The notes: a model not told the origin generated them from the letters alone. 64,000 nucleotides of DNA from Homalodisca vitripennis (GCF_021130785.1 NC_060214.1:124001-188000); one strand, 5' to 3'. Positions 24,857-37,143 are shown, counted from the first letter of the stretch. Numbers and translations: made by a program.

Positions 24857-24927
24857 GGCTCTTTGGTGTAATGGTAGCACATTCACCCGGCAAGTGAGAG
24901 ATCCGGGTTCGAGCCCCGGCGGAGCAA
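24857..24927 (+). tRNA. tRNA-like gene or recent tRNA pseudogene, anticodon position GGC
   Basis: The cloverleaf can be drawn. The D arm is GTGT/GCAC around loop AATGGTA (24866-24880). The anticodon stem TTCAC/GTGAG (24882-24886 with 24894-24898) encloses CCGGCAA. The T arm is a perfect CCGGG/CCCGG around TTCGAGC (24903-24919), and A73 is present. Internal promoter boxes are good (TGGTGTAATGG as A box, GGTTCGAGCCC as B box), and a T6 run at 24931-24936 is a pol III terminator. Against function: the acceptor stem GGCTCTT/CGGAGCA mismatches at its first and seventh pairs, and position 33 is C where U is almost universal. The D arm resembles eukaryotic tRNA-Gln and tRNA-Gly. GGC would read alanine codons, but I doubt the identity. 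Confidence 0.6.
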
Positions 24928-24965
24928 GTACTTTTTTGTGATTAAATATTTATATAAATTAAATA

Positions 24966-25010
24966 AGGCTATATAATATATAATATAATATATGTATAAT
25001 ATATATGATC
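24966..25010. repeat. Degenerate TA-rich microsatellite
   Basis: Imperfect TATAATA-type run between the tRNA-like gene and the satellite array. Confidence 0.7.
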
Positions 25011-25061
25011 TTATTTCGGAGACAAAAATCTAAATTATAAAACAGTCACTCTTCCCAAAAT

Positions 25062-28000
25062 CGCTCTTGTAACTACGATGTGTGGCATAGTTTATAACGA
25101 CAGTATTCCGATGTTTTCCCCCTAATATCTCAAGCTCTCACACCCTTTGCCCGCCTACTTGGTGTTGTCTCTTATATGTGATATGCTCACGCCCCTAGCA
25201 CGCTCTTGTAACTACTATGTGTGGCCGAGTTTATAACGACAGTATTCCAATGTTTTCCCCCTTATATCTGAAGCTCTCACACCCTTTGCCCGCCCACTTG
25301 GTCTTGTCTCTTATATGTGATCTACTTACGCCTCTGGCACGCTCTTTTAACTACGATGTGTGTCAGAGTTTATAACGACAGTATTCCAATGTTCCCCCCC
25401 CTATATCTCAAGCTCTCACACCCTTTGCCCGCCCACTTGGTCTTGTCTCTTATATGTGATCTACTTACGCCTCTGGCACGCTCTTGTAACTACGATGTGT
25501 GTCAGAGTTTATAACGACAGTATTCCAATGTTCCCCCCCCCCTATATCTCAAGCTCTCACACCCTTTGCCCGCCCACTTGGTCTTGTCTCTTATATGTGA
25601 TATACTCACGCCCCTGGCACGCTCTTGTAACTACGATGTGTGGCCGAGTTTATAACGACAGTATTCCAATGTTCCCCCCCTTATATCTCAAGCTCTCACA
25701 CCCTTTGCCCGCCCACTTGGTCTTGTCTCTTATATGTGATATACTCACGCCCCTGGCACGCTCTTGTAACTACGATGTGTGGCCGAGTTTATAACGACAG
25801 TATTCCAATGTTTCCCCCCTTATATCTCAAGCTCTCACACCCTTTACCCGCCCACTTGATCTTGTCTCTTATATGTGATATACTCACGCCGCTGGCACGC
25901 TCTTGTAACTACGATGTGTGGCCGAGTTTATAACGACAGTATTCCAATGTTCCCCCCCTTATATCTCAAGCTCTCACACTATTTGCCCACACACTTAGTC
26001 ATGTCTCTTATATGTGATCTACTCACGCCCCTGGCACGCTCTTGTAACTACGATGTGTGGCCGAGTTTATAACGACAGTATTCCAATGTTTCCCCCCTTA
26101 TATCTCAAGCTCTAACACTATTTGCCCACACACTTAGTCATGTCTTTTATATGTGATCTACTCACGCCCCTGTCACGCTCTTGTAACTACGATGTGTGGC
26201 CGAGTTTATAACGACAGTATTCCAATGTTTCCCCCTTATATCTCAAGCTCTCACACCCTTTGCCCGCCCACTTGGTCTTGTGTCTTATATGTGATATACT
26301 CACGCCCCTGGCACGCTCTTGTAACTACGATGTGTGGCCGAGTTTATAACGACAGTATTCCAATGTTTCCCCCCTTATATCTCAAGCTCTCACACCCTTT
26401 GCCCGCCTACTTGGTGTTGTCTCTTATATGTGATATGCTCACGCTCCTAGCACGCTCTTGTAACTACTATGTGTGGCCGAGTTTATAACGACAGTATTCC
26501 AATGTTTTCCCCCTTATATCTGAAGCTCTCACACCCTTTGCCCGCCCACTTGGTCTTGTCTCTTATATGTGATCTACTTACGCCTCTGGCACGCTCTTGT
26601 AACTACGATGTGTGGCATAGTTTATAACGACAGTATTCCGATGTTTTCCCCCCTAATATCTCAAGCTCTCACACCCTTTGCCCGCCCACTTGGTCTTGTC
26701 TCTTATATGTGATATACTCACGCCCCTGGCACGCTCTTCTAACTACGATGTGTGGCCGAGTTTATAACGACAGTATTCCAATGTTCCCCCCCCCCCCCTA
26801 TATCTCAAGCTCTCACACCCTTTGCCCGCCCACTTGGTCTTGTCTCTTATATGTGATATACTCACGCCCCTGGCACACTCTTGTAACTACGATGTGTGTC
26901 AGAGTTTATAACGCCAGTATTCCAATGTCCCCTCCCCCTTATATCTCAAGCTCTCACACCCTTTACCCGCCCACTTGGTCTTGTCTCTTATATGTGATAT
27001 ACTCACGCCCCTGGCACGCTCTTGTAACTACGATGTGTGGCCGAGTTTATAACGACAGTATTCCAATGTTTCCCCCCCCCCTATATCTCAAGCTCTCACA
27101 CCCTTTGCCCGCCCACTTGGTCTTGTCTCTTATATGTGATATACTCACGCCCCTGGCACGCTCTTGTAACTACGATGTGTGGCCGAGTTTATAACGACAG
27201 TATTCCAATGTTTCCCCCCTTATTATCTCAAGCTCTCACACCCTTTACCCGCCCACTTGGTCTTGTCTCTTATATGTGATATACTCACGCCCCTGGCACG
27301 CTCTTGTAACTACGATGTGTGGCCGAGTTTATAACGACAGTATTCCAATGTTTCCCCCCTTATATCTCAAGCTCTCACACCCTTTACCCGCCCACTTGAT
27401 CTTGTCTCTTATATGTGATATACTCACGCCCCTGGCACGCTCTTGTAACTACGATGTGTGGCCGAGTTTATAACGACAGTATTCCAATGTTTCCCCCCTT
27501 ATATCTCAAGCTCTCACACCCCTTTGCCCGCCCACTTGGTCTTGTCTCTTATATGTGATCTACTTACGCCTCTGGCACGCTCTTGTAACTACGATGTGTG
27601 GCATAGTTTATAACGACAGTATTCCGATGTTTTCCCCCTAATATCTCAAGCTCTCACACCCTTTGCCCGCCCACTTGGTCTTGTCTCTTATATGTGATAT
27701 ACTCACGCCCCTGGCACACTCTTGTAACTACGATGTGTGTCAGAGTTTATAACGCCAGTATTCCAATGTCCCCTCCCCCTTATATCTCAAGCTCTCACAC
27801 CCTTTACCCGCCCACTTGGTCTTGTCTCTTATATGTGATATACTCACGCCCCTGGCACGCTCTTGTAACTACGATGTGTGGCCGAGTTTATAACGACAGT
27901 ATTCCAATGTTCCCCCCCCTATATCTCAAGCTCTCACACCCTTTACCCGCCCACTTGGTCTTGTCTCTTATATGTGATATACTCACGCCCCTGGCACGCT

Positions 28001-30738
28001 CTTGTAACTACGATGTGTGGCCCGAGTTTATAACGACAGTATTCCAATGTTTCCCCCCTTATATCTCAAGCTCTCACACCCTTTACCCGCCCACTTGGTC
28101 TTGTCTCTTATATGTGATATACATCACGCCCCTGGCACGCTTCTTGTAACTACGATGTCGTGGCCGAGTTTATAACGGACAGTATTCCAATGTTTCCCCC
28201 CTTATATCTCAAGCTCTCACACCCTATACACGACCGCCCCCCACCTTGATTCTTGTCTTTTTCTTTTATGTGATATACTCACGCCCCTGGCACGCCTCTA
28301 TGGTAACCGAGTGTTTATAAACGACAGTATTCCAATGTTTCCCCCCTTATATCTCAAGCTCTCACACTATTTGCCCACACACTTAGTCATGTCTCTTATA
28401 TGTGATCTACTCACGCCCCTGGCACGCTCTTGTAACTACGATGTGTGGCCGAGTTTATAACGACAGTATTCCAATGTTTCCCCCCTTATATCTCAAGCTC
28501 TTACACCCTTTGCCCGCCCACTTGGTCTTGTGTCTTATATGTGATATACTCACGCCCCTGGCACGCTCTTGTAACTACGATGTGTGGCCGAGTTTATAAC
28601 GACAGTATTCCAATGTTTCCCCCCTTATATCTCAAGCTCTCACACCCTTTGCCCGCCGCCTACTTGGTGTTGTCTCTTATATGTGATATGCTCACGCCTC
28701 TAGCACGCTCTTGTAACTACTATGTGTGGCCGAGTTTATAACGACAGTATTCCAATGTTTTCCCCCTTATATTTGAAGCTCTCACACCCTTTGCCCGCCC
28801 ACTTGGTCTTGTCTCTTATATGAGATCTACTTACGCCTCTGGCACGCTCTTGTAACTACGATGTGTGGCATAGTTTTATAACGACAGTATTCCGATGTTT
28901 TCCCCCTAATATCTCAAGCTCTCACACACCCTTTGCCCGCCCCTACTTGGTGTTGTCTCTTATATGTGATATGCTCACGCCCCTAGCACGCTCTTGTAAC
29001 TACTATGTGTGGCCGAGTTTTATAACGACAGTATTCCAATTTCCCCCCCCCCCCTATATCTCAAGCTCTCACACCCTTTGCCCGCCCACTTGGTCTTGTC
29101 TCTTATATGTGATATACTCACGCCCCTGGCACACTCTTGTAACTACGATGTGTGTCAGAGTTTATAACGACAGTATTCCAATGTCCCCCCCCCTTATATC
29201 TCAAGCTCTCACACCCTTTACCCGCCCACTTGGTCTTGTCTCTTATATGTGATATACTCACGCCCCTGGCACGCTCTTGTAACTACGATGTGTGGCCGAG
29301 TTTATAACGACAGTATTCCAATGTTCCCCCCCCCCCTATATCTCAAGCTCTCACACCCTTTGCCCGCCCACTTGGTCATGTCTCTTATATGTGATATGCT
29401 CACGCCCCTAGCACGCTCTTGTAACTACTATGTGTGGCCGAGTTTATAACGACAGTATTCCAATGTTTTCCCCCTTATATTTGAAGCTCTCACACCCTTT
29501 GCCCGCCCACTTGGTCTTGTCTCTTATATGTGATCTACTTACGCCTCTGGCACGCTCTTGTAACTACGATGTGTGGCATAGTTTATAACGACAGTATTCC
29601 GATGTTTTCCCCCTAATATCTCAAGCTCTCACACCCTTTGCCCGCCTACTTGGTGTTGTCTCTTATATGTGATATGCTCACGCCCCTAGCACGCTCTTGT
29701 AACTACTATGTGTGGCCGAGTTTATAACGACAGTATTCCAATTTCCCCCCCCCTATATCTCAAGCTCTCACACCCTTTGCCCGCCCACTTGGTCTTGTCT
29801 CTTATATGTGATATACTCACGCCCCTGGCACACTCTTGTAACTACGATGTGTGTCAGAGTTTATAACGACAGTATTCCAATGTCCCCCCCCCTTATATCT
29901 CAAGCTCTCACACCCTTTACCCGCCCACTTGGTCTTGTCTCTTATATGTGATATACTCACGCCCCTGGCACGCTCTTGTAACTACGATGTGTGGCCGAGT
30001 TTATAACGACAGTATTCCAATGTTCCCCCCCCCCCTATATCTCAAGCTCTCACACCCTTTGCCCGCCCACTTGGTCATGTCTCTTATATGTGATATACTC
30101 ACGCCCCTGGCACGCTCTTGTAACTACGATGTGTGGCCGAGTTTATAACGACAGTATTCCAATGTTTTCCCCCCTTATATCTCAAGCTCTCACACTATTT
30201 GCCCACACACTTAGTCATGTCTCTTATATGTGATCTACTCACGCCCCTGGCACGCTCTTGTAACTACGATGTGTGGCCGAGTTTATAACGACAGTATTCC
30301 AATGTTTCCCCCCTTATATCTCAAGCTCTCACACTATTTGCCCACACACTTAGTCATGTCTCTTATATGTGATCTACTCACGCCCCTGGCACGCTCTTGT
30401 AACTACGATGTGTGGCCGAGTTTATAACGACAGTATTCCAATTTTTCCCCCCCTTATATCTCAAGCTCTCACACCCTTTGCCCGCCCACTTGGTCTTGTG
30501 TCTTATATGTGATATACTCACGCCCCTGGCACGCTCTTGTAACTACGATGTGTGGCAGAGTTTATAACGACAGTATTCCAATGTTTTCCCCCCTAATATC
30601 TTAAGCTCTCACACCCTTTGCCCGCCCACTTGGTCTTGTCTCATATATGTGATATACTCACGCCCCTGGCACACTCTTGTAACTACGATGTGTGGCAGAG
30701 TTTATAACGACAGTATTCCAATGTTTATTCCCTAATAT
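25062..30738 (+). repeat. 139-bp satellite array, about 40 monomers
   Basis: A landmark TGTGGCCGAG or its variants (GCATAG, TCAGAG) recurs every 139 bp (for example 25081, 25220, 25359, 25498), with 1-5 bp length changes mostly in a C-tract of 5-11 bases. Each monomer contains TTTATAACGACAGTATTCC, the C-tract, TCAAGCTCTCACACCC, ACTTGGTCTTGTC and CACGCCCCTGGCACGCTC. Variants are arranged in blocks that recur, which shows higher-order structure. Because 139 is not a multiple of three and stops are few, many overlapping 65-160 codon frames appear on plus; these are not genes. The array is cut at 30738 by a CR1-like element and resumes at 42337. Confidence 0.97.
30733..30738 (+). other. Target-site duplication, left (TAATAT)
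   Basis: Satellite hexamer TAATAT directly before the first base of the CR1-like element. The same hexamer follows the element end at 42337-42342, and satellite sequence continues in phase after it. Confidence 0.8.
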
Positions 30739-30906
30739 TCAGTGATGAGTCGGCGCTCGTAGAGTAAACATCGTTATCAGTGCGTGCTCCTGCTACTGTG
30801 TTTCGAGTGGTCGTTGATCTAGTTCACGTTTCTACAAGTCGTGCAACAGTGTTTAATTGCTATTTTACACAGCTATTTTGGTTTTACACAATTATTTTCT
30901 GTAATA

Positions 30907-31811
30907 CTGTCGAGCTGCGGTGTGTGCGTCAAGAATATTAAAATTAATCAATCTAAACTCACCTGTTTTGACTGTAAACGAGATTTCCATACGGCGTGTT
31001 TGAAATATAGCAAGGCTGACGTGGATTGCCTAAATGAAGAGGGTCTAGTTTGGAGGTGTAAAGACTGTCAATCCACGAGGAGGAAAAGCATGAGACTCGA
31101 GTCTGCAGCAGATGAAGGTAAACTACCTCTCGAAGATATCATGAGAGTGGTTACCGATATAAGAGATAGCCAAGCAAAATATGAGAAAAGTTTTAATAAG
31201 GCCTGTGAATCAATGGACTCACAGCTCATAGAGAACACCAAGGCTCTTAAAGCACAACAGGAGCAGAATGAGAAACTTTATCAGCTGATTGAGTCTATCA
31301 CATCGGAGAACAAGGAGCTGAAGAAGAAGGTGAGAGCTCTTGAGAACATAGAGCAGTACTCTCGCAGTAACTGTGTGGAAATTCAAGGAATCCCTGTAAC
31401 TTCCAATGAATATGTGTTGACCATCGTGAAGGACGTCGGCAAGGGCACTGGACTTGACCGTATCTGACACTGTGGTGGACGCGTGCCATAGACTTGGTGC
31501 CAAGCAGAGTGGAAACCACCCACCGGGGATTATTGTGAAGTTTCGTTCGTCGACTGGACAAGTAGGAGTTTCTACGGAGGCGACGTGTGAAGAGGACTCT
31601 CTCAACTCGTCACTTTGGTGCAACTGATGACCGTCCCATCTACGTCAACGAGTCTTTGTCACCGGCGAGACGGGCGCTGTACGCTCTGGCGAGGAAGTAT
31701 CAGCGCGAGAAAAACTTCAAGTTCCTCTGGGTGAGAAACGGCAAGATCTTCCTCAGGAAAGAAGAAAAGGCGCCAGTCAGAGTTATCACACGAGAGGAGG
31801 ACTTGGACTAA
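30907..31811 (+). pseudogene. Non-LTR ORF1: PHD finger, coiled coil, FP-like C-terminal domain
   Basis: ORF1 products of this type bind element RNA and assist reverse transcription in the ribonucleoprotein. A C4HC3 PHD finger is complete: CGVC, CFDC, H, C and the final CKDC pair, spread over 30916-31074. It is followed by a charged helical stretch of heptad type (about 31150-31350, repeatedly Leu/Lys/Glu) and by an EIQGIP block. After a frameshift near 31455 come DACHRLG and KFRS, and after another near 31560 VNESLSPARRALYALARKY and FLWVRNGKIFLRK up to the stop at 31809-31811. The latter part resembles the baculovirus FP C-terminal domain found in many retroelement ORF1 proteins. No ATG precedes the PHD finger; an in-frame CTG at 30907-30909 sits where the start is expected. 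At least two frame changes make it non-functional as read. Confidence 0.75.
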
Positions 31812-32204
31812 ACTAAACTGTAAATATATATATACTTCACTTTCAGTAATACTTTCATAGTATAAGATATGCTACGTATTTTTGGTTTGTTTTCGTTTAT
31901 TACTGTTGTTACTGGAAACATAAGTTAAATTTTAATTTCTCTTTAAAGTTAAAAATAGTTTTAAACAATAGAAATATTTGGTTTTTACGATACGTAATTT
32001 ATTTATTTATTTTAATAAGCAAATAACATTCTGCTAGATTTAATTATTTTCATGGTAGTCAACTTAGTTGTAGAATTGTTGCAATTAAAGTTTTTTACAA
32101 CAGCCGTTAATAAATTTCAAAATGTAAAATAATGGATACGACTAATCAGTGTAACTTCGAACAATGATTGGATTTTACAATATTGCATTTAAAACATTCG
32201 TAGT
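31812..32204 (+). other. ORF1-ORF2 spacer of the CR1-like element
   Basis: AT-rich and without an open frame of note. A recoded overlap between ORF1 and ORF2 is not visible, so part of the 5' end of ORF2 may be eroded. Confidence 0.4.
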
Positions 32205-34930
32205 ATGAGAAGTAACTTCGATTTACTCATTGCTGAATTAAGTAGCAGACATTTATTTCCTGAAATAATTGTACTGACAGAAATATGGATAGATAATGAA
32301 GAGTTATAGAATTATAGAAGTTTTTCAAATGCAAATGAAAATCAGAGGGCAGGAGGTATAGCAAGTTTTGTAAAGTTCGATGTTGAAATTTTTATATATG
32401 AACCGAAAAAAAGAGAACGCTCTTTTCATCGGGGACGCTAATTTAAACTTATTTGAAAATAGTATGATAATTGATAATTACAATGCATTTTCTTTTCCTC
32501 AGACTGATTCGATTGTTTATTGAAAGAACCAACTAGAGTAACGTCAGAATCAGTTTCATGCATCGATCACGGGTTTGCTAGATTAGGAAACAAAGTCATG
32601 ACTCAAGTCGATGTAAAGGTAATAGACGCGAATATTACAGATCACAGGATGGCTGTTGTGTGTGTGCGGGTGGTCGTGTGCGGGGGAGGGGTGGACGGAC
32701 ATCAGCTAATTCTGCCGGCCCCTCCCCTGCCTCCTATCGCATAGATTACGACGGGCTTCTTGCATGACTTGAACAGGTTAAATGGGTAGAAGTCTACGAT
32801 GATAAAAACCCGTCAACTGCGTTTGATACTTTTCATAATACCATCCAAAAAATAATTTCTGAAAGTAAATTTGAACAATCAACCAAAACAAGCGGGCGTT
32901 TTTTAAATTAAACCTTGTATTTGCAAAAAAATAAAAATAAAAAATAAAATCTATAAACTCGTTAAGCATCACCCAAACAATGGAAAATTAAAACTGCGTT
33001 ATATAAATTACAGGAATTAACTGCAATTTGAAATCAGAAATTTACAAATTTCTTATTACGAAAATACTTTTCATAAATGTAACGGACATTCGAGGACTAC
33101 GTGGAAAACCTTTTGTTAAACCATAAATGAAAATAACAGGACAAACGTCCAAAAAAACGACCTCCCATACAGTCTTTGAATATTAATGGTAACGAAATCT
33201 GCGATATTAAACAAAATTTGTAATGAGTTTAATTCATTTTTTTGTCTATTGTAGATAAGCTAGACATAAAAAAATTAAAACCTGATAGCTTTGACTTATG
33301 TTGTTACAAGAGATTTTTTAAGTTATATAATTCAAGCAATTCCACGTTTTTAGCTCCAGTAGTGGTAGATGATTTAGTATCTGTTATAAGAGATTTGAAA
33401 AATAACACCTCGCCTGGAATTGATAACATTAGCTCATCTCTAATTAAATTGATTTATCCAAAAATAGTGAATGTCTTACTGTACTTAATTAATAGTTTTG
33501 AAAAGGGCATATTTCCGGATATTTTAAAAACCGCTGTGGTAATTCCTTTGCATAAGAGTGGACCGAATTATGACTGCAACAGTTTTCAGCAGACCGATAT
33601 CTTTACTCTCAACGTTTGCAAAGAGTTTTGAAAAAATTGTTAAAAAAAGATTAGTTAAATTTCTTGAGCAAACCCATTTCTTTAGTAAAAATCAGTTCGG
33701 TTTCAGAGAGGGCTTGAGTACTGAAACTGCGGCGTTAAAAAACTTTATGGATGACGTACTTGAAGCGATAAATTCAGGACGCAAAGTCAGTGGATTATTT
33801 TTGGACATAAAGAAAGCTTTCGATACTGTAGATCATGACATTCTTTTAAATAAATTTTACTGTTGCGGTATCAGAGGAGACGATCTTTCCTGGTTTTCAA
33901 GTTACTTAAATAATAGGTGACAATGTGTAAAAATTAGCAATACTTTCAGTGACTTTGGTATAATAAAAAGTGGAGTACCCCAAGAGTCAGTATTAGGTGC
34001 AATATTGTTTATAGTATATATTAATAATCTCTGTAATTCAAATCTACATGGTAAAATAAACAACATTTGCTGACGACACAGCATTAACTTACATAAAGGA
34101 TTACTGGAATGATATAGAAGAAGCAATGAGTATAGATTTAAAAGCCCTTCAATGGTGGTTCTCAAAGAACAATATGTTATTAAGTCCGGAAAAAACAATG
34201 TACTTAAATTTTAGCCTAAAAAAGATTCAAAAAATGTTACCAAACAAATTTTATAGAATTGTGTGAGTTGTTTGTGTACAAACAAAGAGTGCCCTGAGTG
34301 TGCAATTGTGTCTCAGGCTGACAATTTGAAATACCTGGGAATCTTGCTTGATAGGGAAATAAACTGGAAAAACACATAGACATGGTAAAGAAAAAACTTA
34401 ATGGTATTTTAAGAACCTTTTATTTTCTACAAAATATGTGTACAGAGGAAGTTATGAGAATGTTATATTTTTCGTTATTAAAACAGTAGATTAGAATACG
34501 GAATATTTTGCTGGGGTGGAACCTATGAAACAAATTTAAAGCCTCTTCTAATGCAACAAAAGAAATTCATTCGATTAGTTAAAAGAAAATGTAGATACGA
34601 GCCATTTCATCCATTATTTATAAGTTTAAAAATGTTTCCAATTACATATTTGTTTGTGCATAAGGTTTTAAAAATATTTTATGTCACTAGTGTTAATTTG
34701 CCTGTATTAATTAATATCTACAAAAATAAATTAAGGCACAAAGACAAAATAGCAGTTCCAAAACCTAATTTAACTATTTTTAGAAAAAGCTATTGTTTTT
34801 TTAGGACCTAAAATGTTTAATACAATACCAAAGGATATAAGTGATTCAAAAAATATACATATTTTTTCAAAACTATTGAAATTATGGTTATTAAGTAAAC
34901 AGAATATAAATTGTCTTCTGCATACCATTA
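32205..34930 (+). pseudogene. Non-LTR ORF2: endonuclease and reverse transcriptase, broken
   Basis: Endonuclease (EEP type) pieces come first. An ATG-led block at 32205 contains IIVLTEIWID, the conserved TE motif region. A GDANLNL block sits near 32430 in another frame. PTRVTSES, CIDHGF and ANITDHR follow near 32520-32665, the last containing the TDH motif. A GT/G-rich stretch near 32655-32715 interrupts it. RT pieces: NNTSPGIDNIS (33405), then in shifted frames FLDIKKAFDTVDHD (33796), GVPQESVLGAILF (33972), FADDTALTY (34062) and a C-terminal RLVKRKCRYEP block (34572). The catalytic aspartates of FADD are kept, but at least five frame changes separate the pieces. The enzyme would nick target DNA and prime cDNA synthesis in an intact relative. 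Confidence 0.85.
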
Positions 34931-35102
34931 ATTAAAACGTTTTATTCGGATCAGAGTTGCACATAAGTATACATTTAGAAGTAACATAGATATTTGATAA
35001 ACGGGAGTTTTTCTAATCAAAATTAACTGTCAACATTCTATCTGAGCTATCATAAATTTAACTTAGCATAAAGGAACCTCTGCACAGGCTTTGCCTTTAG
35101 AG

Positions 35103-35106
35103 ACCC
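35103..35106 (+). other. Target-site duplication, left (ACCC)
   Basis: ACCC before the 5' LTR is repeated at 42075-42078 after the 3' LTR; 4-bp duplications are usual for Ty3/Gypsy integrases. Confidence 0.8.
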
Positions 35107-35750
35107 TGTACCGTAAATTAGTTAATTAAATTTCATACAATGTAAATTTCGCAACCTAATCAGCCAGTATTATATAATATTATTTTACATCCAATGTTCC
35201 GGAACTAAATTATTGGGCGGAGTAACTACCTAATTGGCACGCGTATGAATTTTTTTCTTCTAACCCTTTGTAGCAGCCCAACTACGTAACCCATCAGACC
35301 TCGCACGCTTTGTCCGCGAGTTTACGTAGCTGATGTATCTCACGTGTTGTTTGAATAGATGGCTACCACTTCCCAACATCTACTCCTCTTCTAAAAGTAA
35401 CCGTTCTTAGACTACAGCTTCAATGTCTCGTGCCAAGACGCCGATACCCGGGTTGTGAGTCTACCTATTGTGAAGGGAAGTGAAATATTATTGTTTTGTA
35501 AAGTAAAACGTCGTACGCATAATTCAATAGAACATTGGATATTTTAGGCCCACCTAGAAGATATACTTTTAGTTATTACATTCTAATTGGCAGCAACGTG
35601 GCAATACATATTTTTCATTTACCATCTAAAAAAGTGGTGCTTGTAAGTTTAGTAAATTAAATTGAACTTATAAGTAAACTTTGCATTTCTAGTATTTATT
35701 ACTACGACCTCAGAAGTCACCACCCCCATGTGTTATCGTCATACGGTACA
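35107..35750 (+). repeat. 5' LTR (644 bp)
   Basis: Begins TGTACCGTA and ends TACGGTACA, a perfect 9-bp terminal inverted repeat containing the usual TG...CA ends. It matches the 3' LTR over its full length with two substitutions (in GTAACCCATC/GTAAGCCATC and CTTCTAAAAG/CTTCTAGAAG). It should carry the promoter for element transcription; no clear TATA element was assigned. Confidence 0.97.
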
Positions 35751-35826
35751 CATATTTATTGCGCCAATCTGCTATTGATGTGCCTACTCTGCCATCAACT
35801 GGGTGAAACTGAATGAAAACGCCAAA

Positions 35827-37143
35827 ATGCCTGCCATTAAAATAGAATATTTGTCTAAAGATGAGTTGGTATTTGAACTGATATCTAGAGGTATTAAATT
35901 AAATAGTGACAGTACAGTAAATGAACTCAGAAAGTCCTTAAGACAGTGTTTAAGAAACAATATTTTACCTACTCCTAGTAGCCTATTAAAAATAGACCAC
36001 AATCAGGAAGTAAAACTTCTCAGTGAAAAAGTGATATTATTAGAACATGGGTGCAGTGAATTGAACAGTGCTAGTTCACCTTTAGAAATCACCAAATTCC
36101 AAGAAAAGTGTAAACATTTAATAAACCGTTTATTTTTAGACAACCAGCTAGAACTAAGTTCTGTACATAGTGAAACTTTATCAGCTTTAAAGTGTAGGCT
36201 AGTAAATGTTGAACAACAGTTAGCTAAAAACTTGCTACCTACAGTGAACCTAGAACAGCTTAAAGTGTTAGAAGCCAATTTAAATGAATCATTAGAACAA
36301 GATGAGGTCATGGAACAGGCAGTGAAAGAACAAATAGGCCTTATTTCTGTACAACCACCAACAATATCACAGCCTACTGCCAGTACCCCCACTTTGCCTA
36401 TAATGCCTATTTATAATGCAAACAATGATTGTATTAGTCAACCTATGTCTGGTTTAAATATGTTTAATAAGTTAAACAACCCTGTAGAATGTTATTTACA
36501 AAATTTTACAGTAACAAATGGCTTAGTAGTACCTGAGCTAATAAACTTTTTGAAAACTTTGTTAAAACTAAAATGTGAAACTAGCCTATCAGAAAATGAA
36601 ATTTTAGCATTGTTACCATGTTATGCAAAAGGTCCACTTTTAGCCAAAATAATACAGTGTAAGTCTGTCATGCCAAATGTCAACTATCTACACAGGGAAT
36701 TAATTAGTGCTTTTATCCCTGTAGGCCTAATTGAAAGACTGAGACTAGATTTAGTTTATAGGCCACAAAGGTTTGATGAGCCACTGTATGAATACATCTA
36801 TGACATCAAAGAGCTCAGTCAAGTTTTATTGTGTAACATAAGTGAACAGGACTTGGTAACTTGTATAAAAAGAGGTATTAAGCCTACAGATAGAAATAAG
36901 TTAATTTTTGAAAACAATCCCATTTGTTTTACAGATTTGGAAAATGTGTGTATAGCTAATAACAATATAACCTTTAATGATAACTTAAGGGACAATTTAA
37001 GTAAGACATATGTTAACAACATGTATCCACCACATGTTGAACTTAGAAAAAGTAGACCTACTGTCAAAAACCCAAAGTTATGTTTCAATTGTAATAGGCC
37101 TGGTCACTTAGCAAAAAATTGTTTTAGGAATCCAAAAAACTAG
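35827..37143 (+). CDS. gag: Gypsy Gag (capsid and nucleocapsid)
   Basis: A 438-residue Gag that would form the intracellular particle and package element RNA. I choose the ATG at 35827 (MPAIKIEYL) because the frame upstream to 35803 opens with a GTG. The N-terminus (residues 1-40; LSKDELVFELISRGI, then TVNELRKSLR) is SAP-like, common in insect Gypsy Gags. A helical and coiled middle follows (Leu/Glu-rich, about 60-165), then a Pro/Thr linker near 180-195. The capsid-type region (about 220-380) includes ERLRLDLVYRPQRFDE. One CCHC zinc knuckle, CFNCNRPGHLAKNC, lies near the end. The frame is intact over its whole length, in contrast to pol. It ends at TAG 37141-37143, immediately after a shift-prone heptamer. 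Confidence 0.9.
   Translation: MPAIKIEYLSKDELVFELISRGIKLNSDSTVNELRKSLRQCLRNNILPTPSSLLKIDHNQEVKLLSEKVILLEHGCSELNSASSPLEITKFQEKCKHLINRLFLDNQLELSSVHSETLSALKCRLVNVEQQLAKNLLPTVNLEQLKVLEANLNESLEQDEVMEQAVKEQIGLISVQPPTISQPTASTPTLPIMPIYNANNDCISQPMSGLNMFNKLNNPVECYLQNFTVTNGLVVPELINFLKTLLKLKCETSLSENEILALLPCYAKGPLLAKIIQCKSVMPNVNYLHRELISAFIPVGLIERLRLDLVYRPQRFDEPLYEYIYDIKELSQVLLCNISEQDLVTCIKRGIKPTDRNKLIFENNPICFTDLENVCIANNNITFNDNLRDNLSKTYVNNMYPPHVELRKSRPTVKNPKLCFNCNRPGHLAKNCFRNPKN

Noticed and set aside
25317..30427. Many overlapping plus-strand frames of 65-208 codons with a recurring VYNDSIPMFPP theme
   Set aside because: They are translations of the 139-bp satellite in all three frames; length follows from low stop density and unit length, and no domain or gene structure is present.
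35751..35780. Primer-binding site of the Gypsy element
   Set aside because: No TGG directly follows the 5' LTR, and I could not match the leader to a tRNA 3' end without a search.
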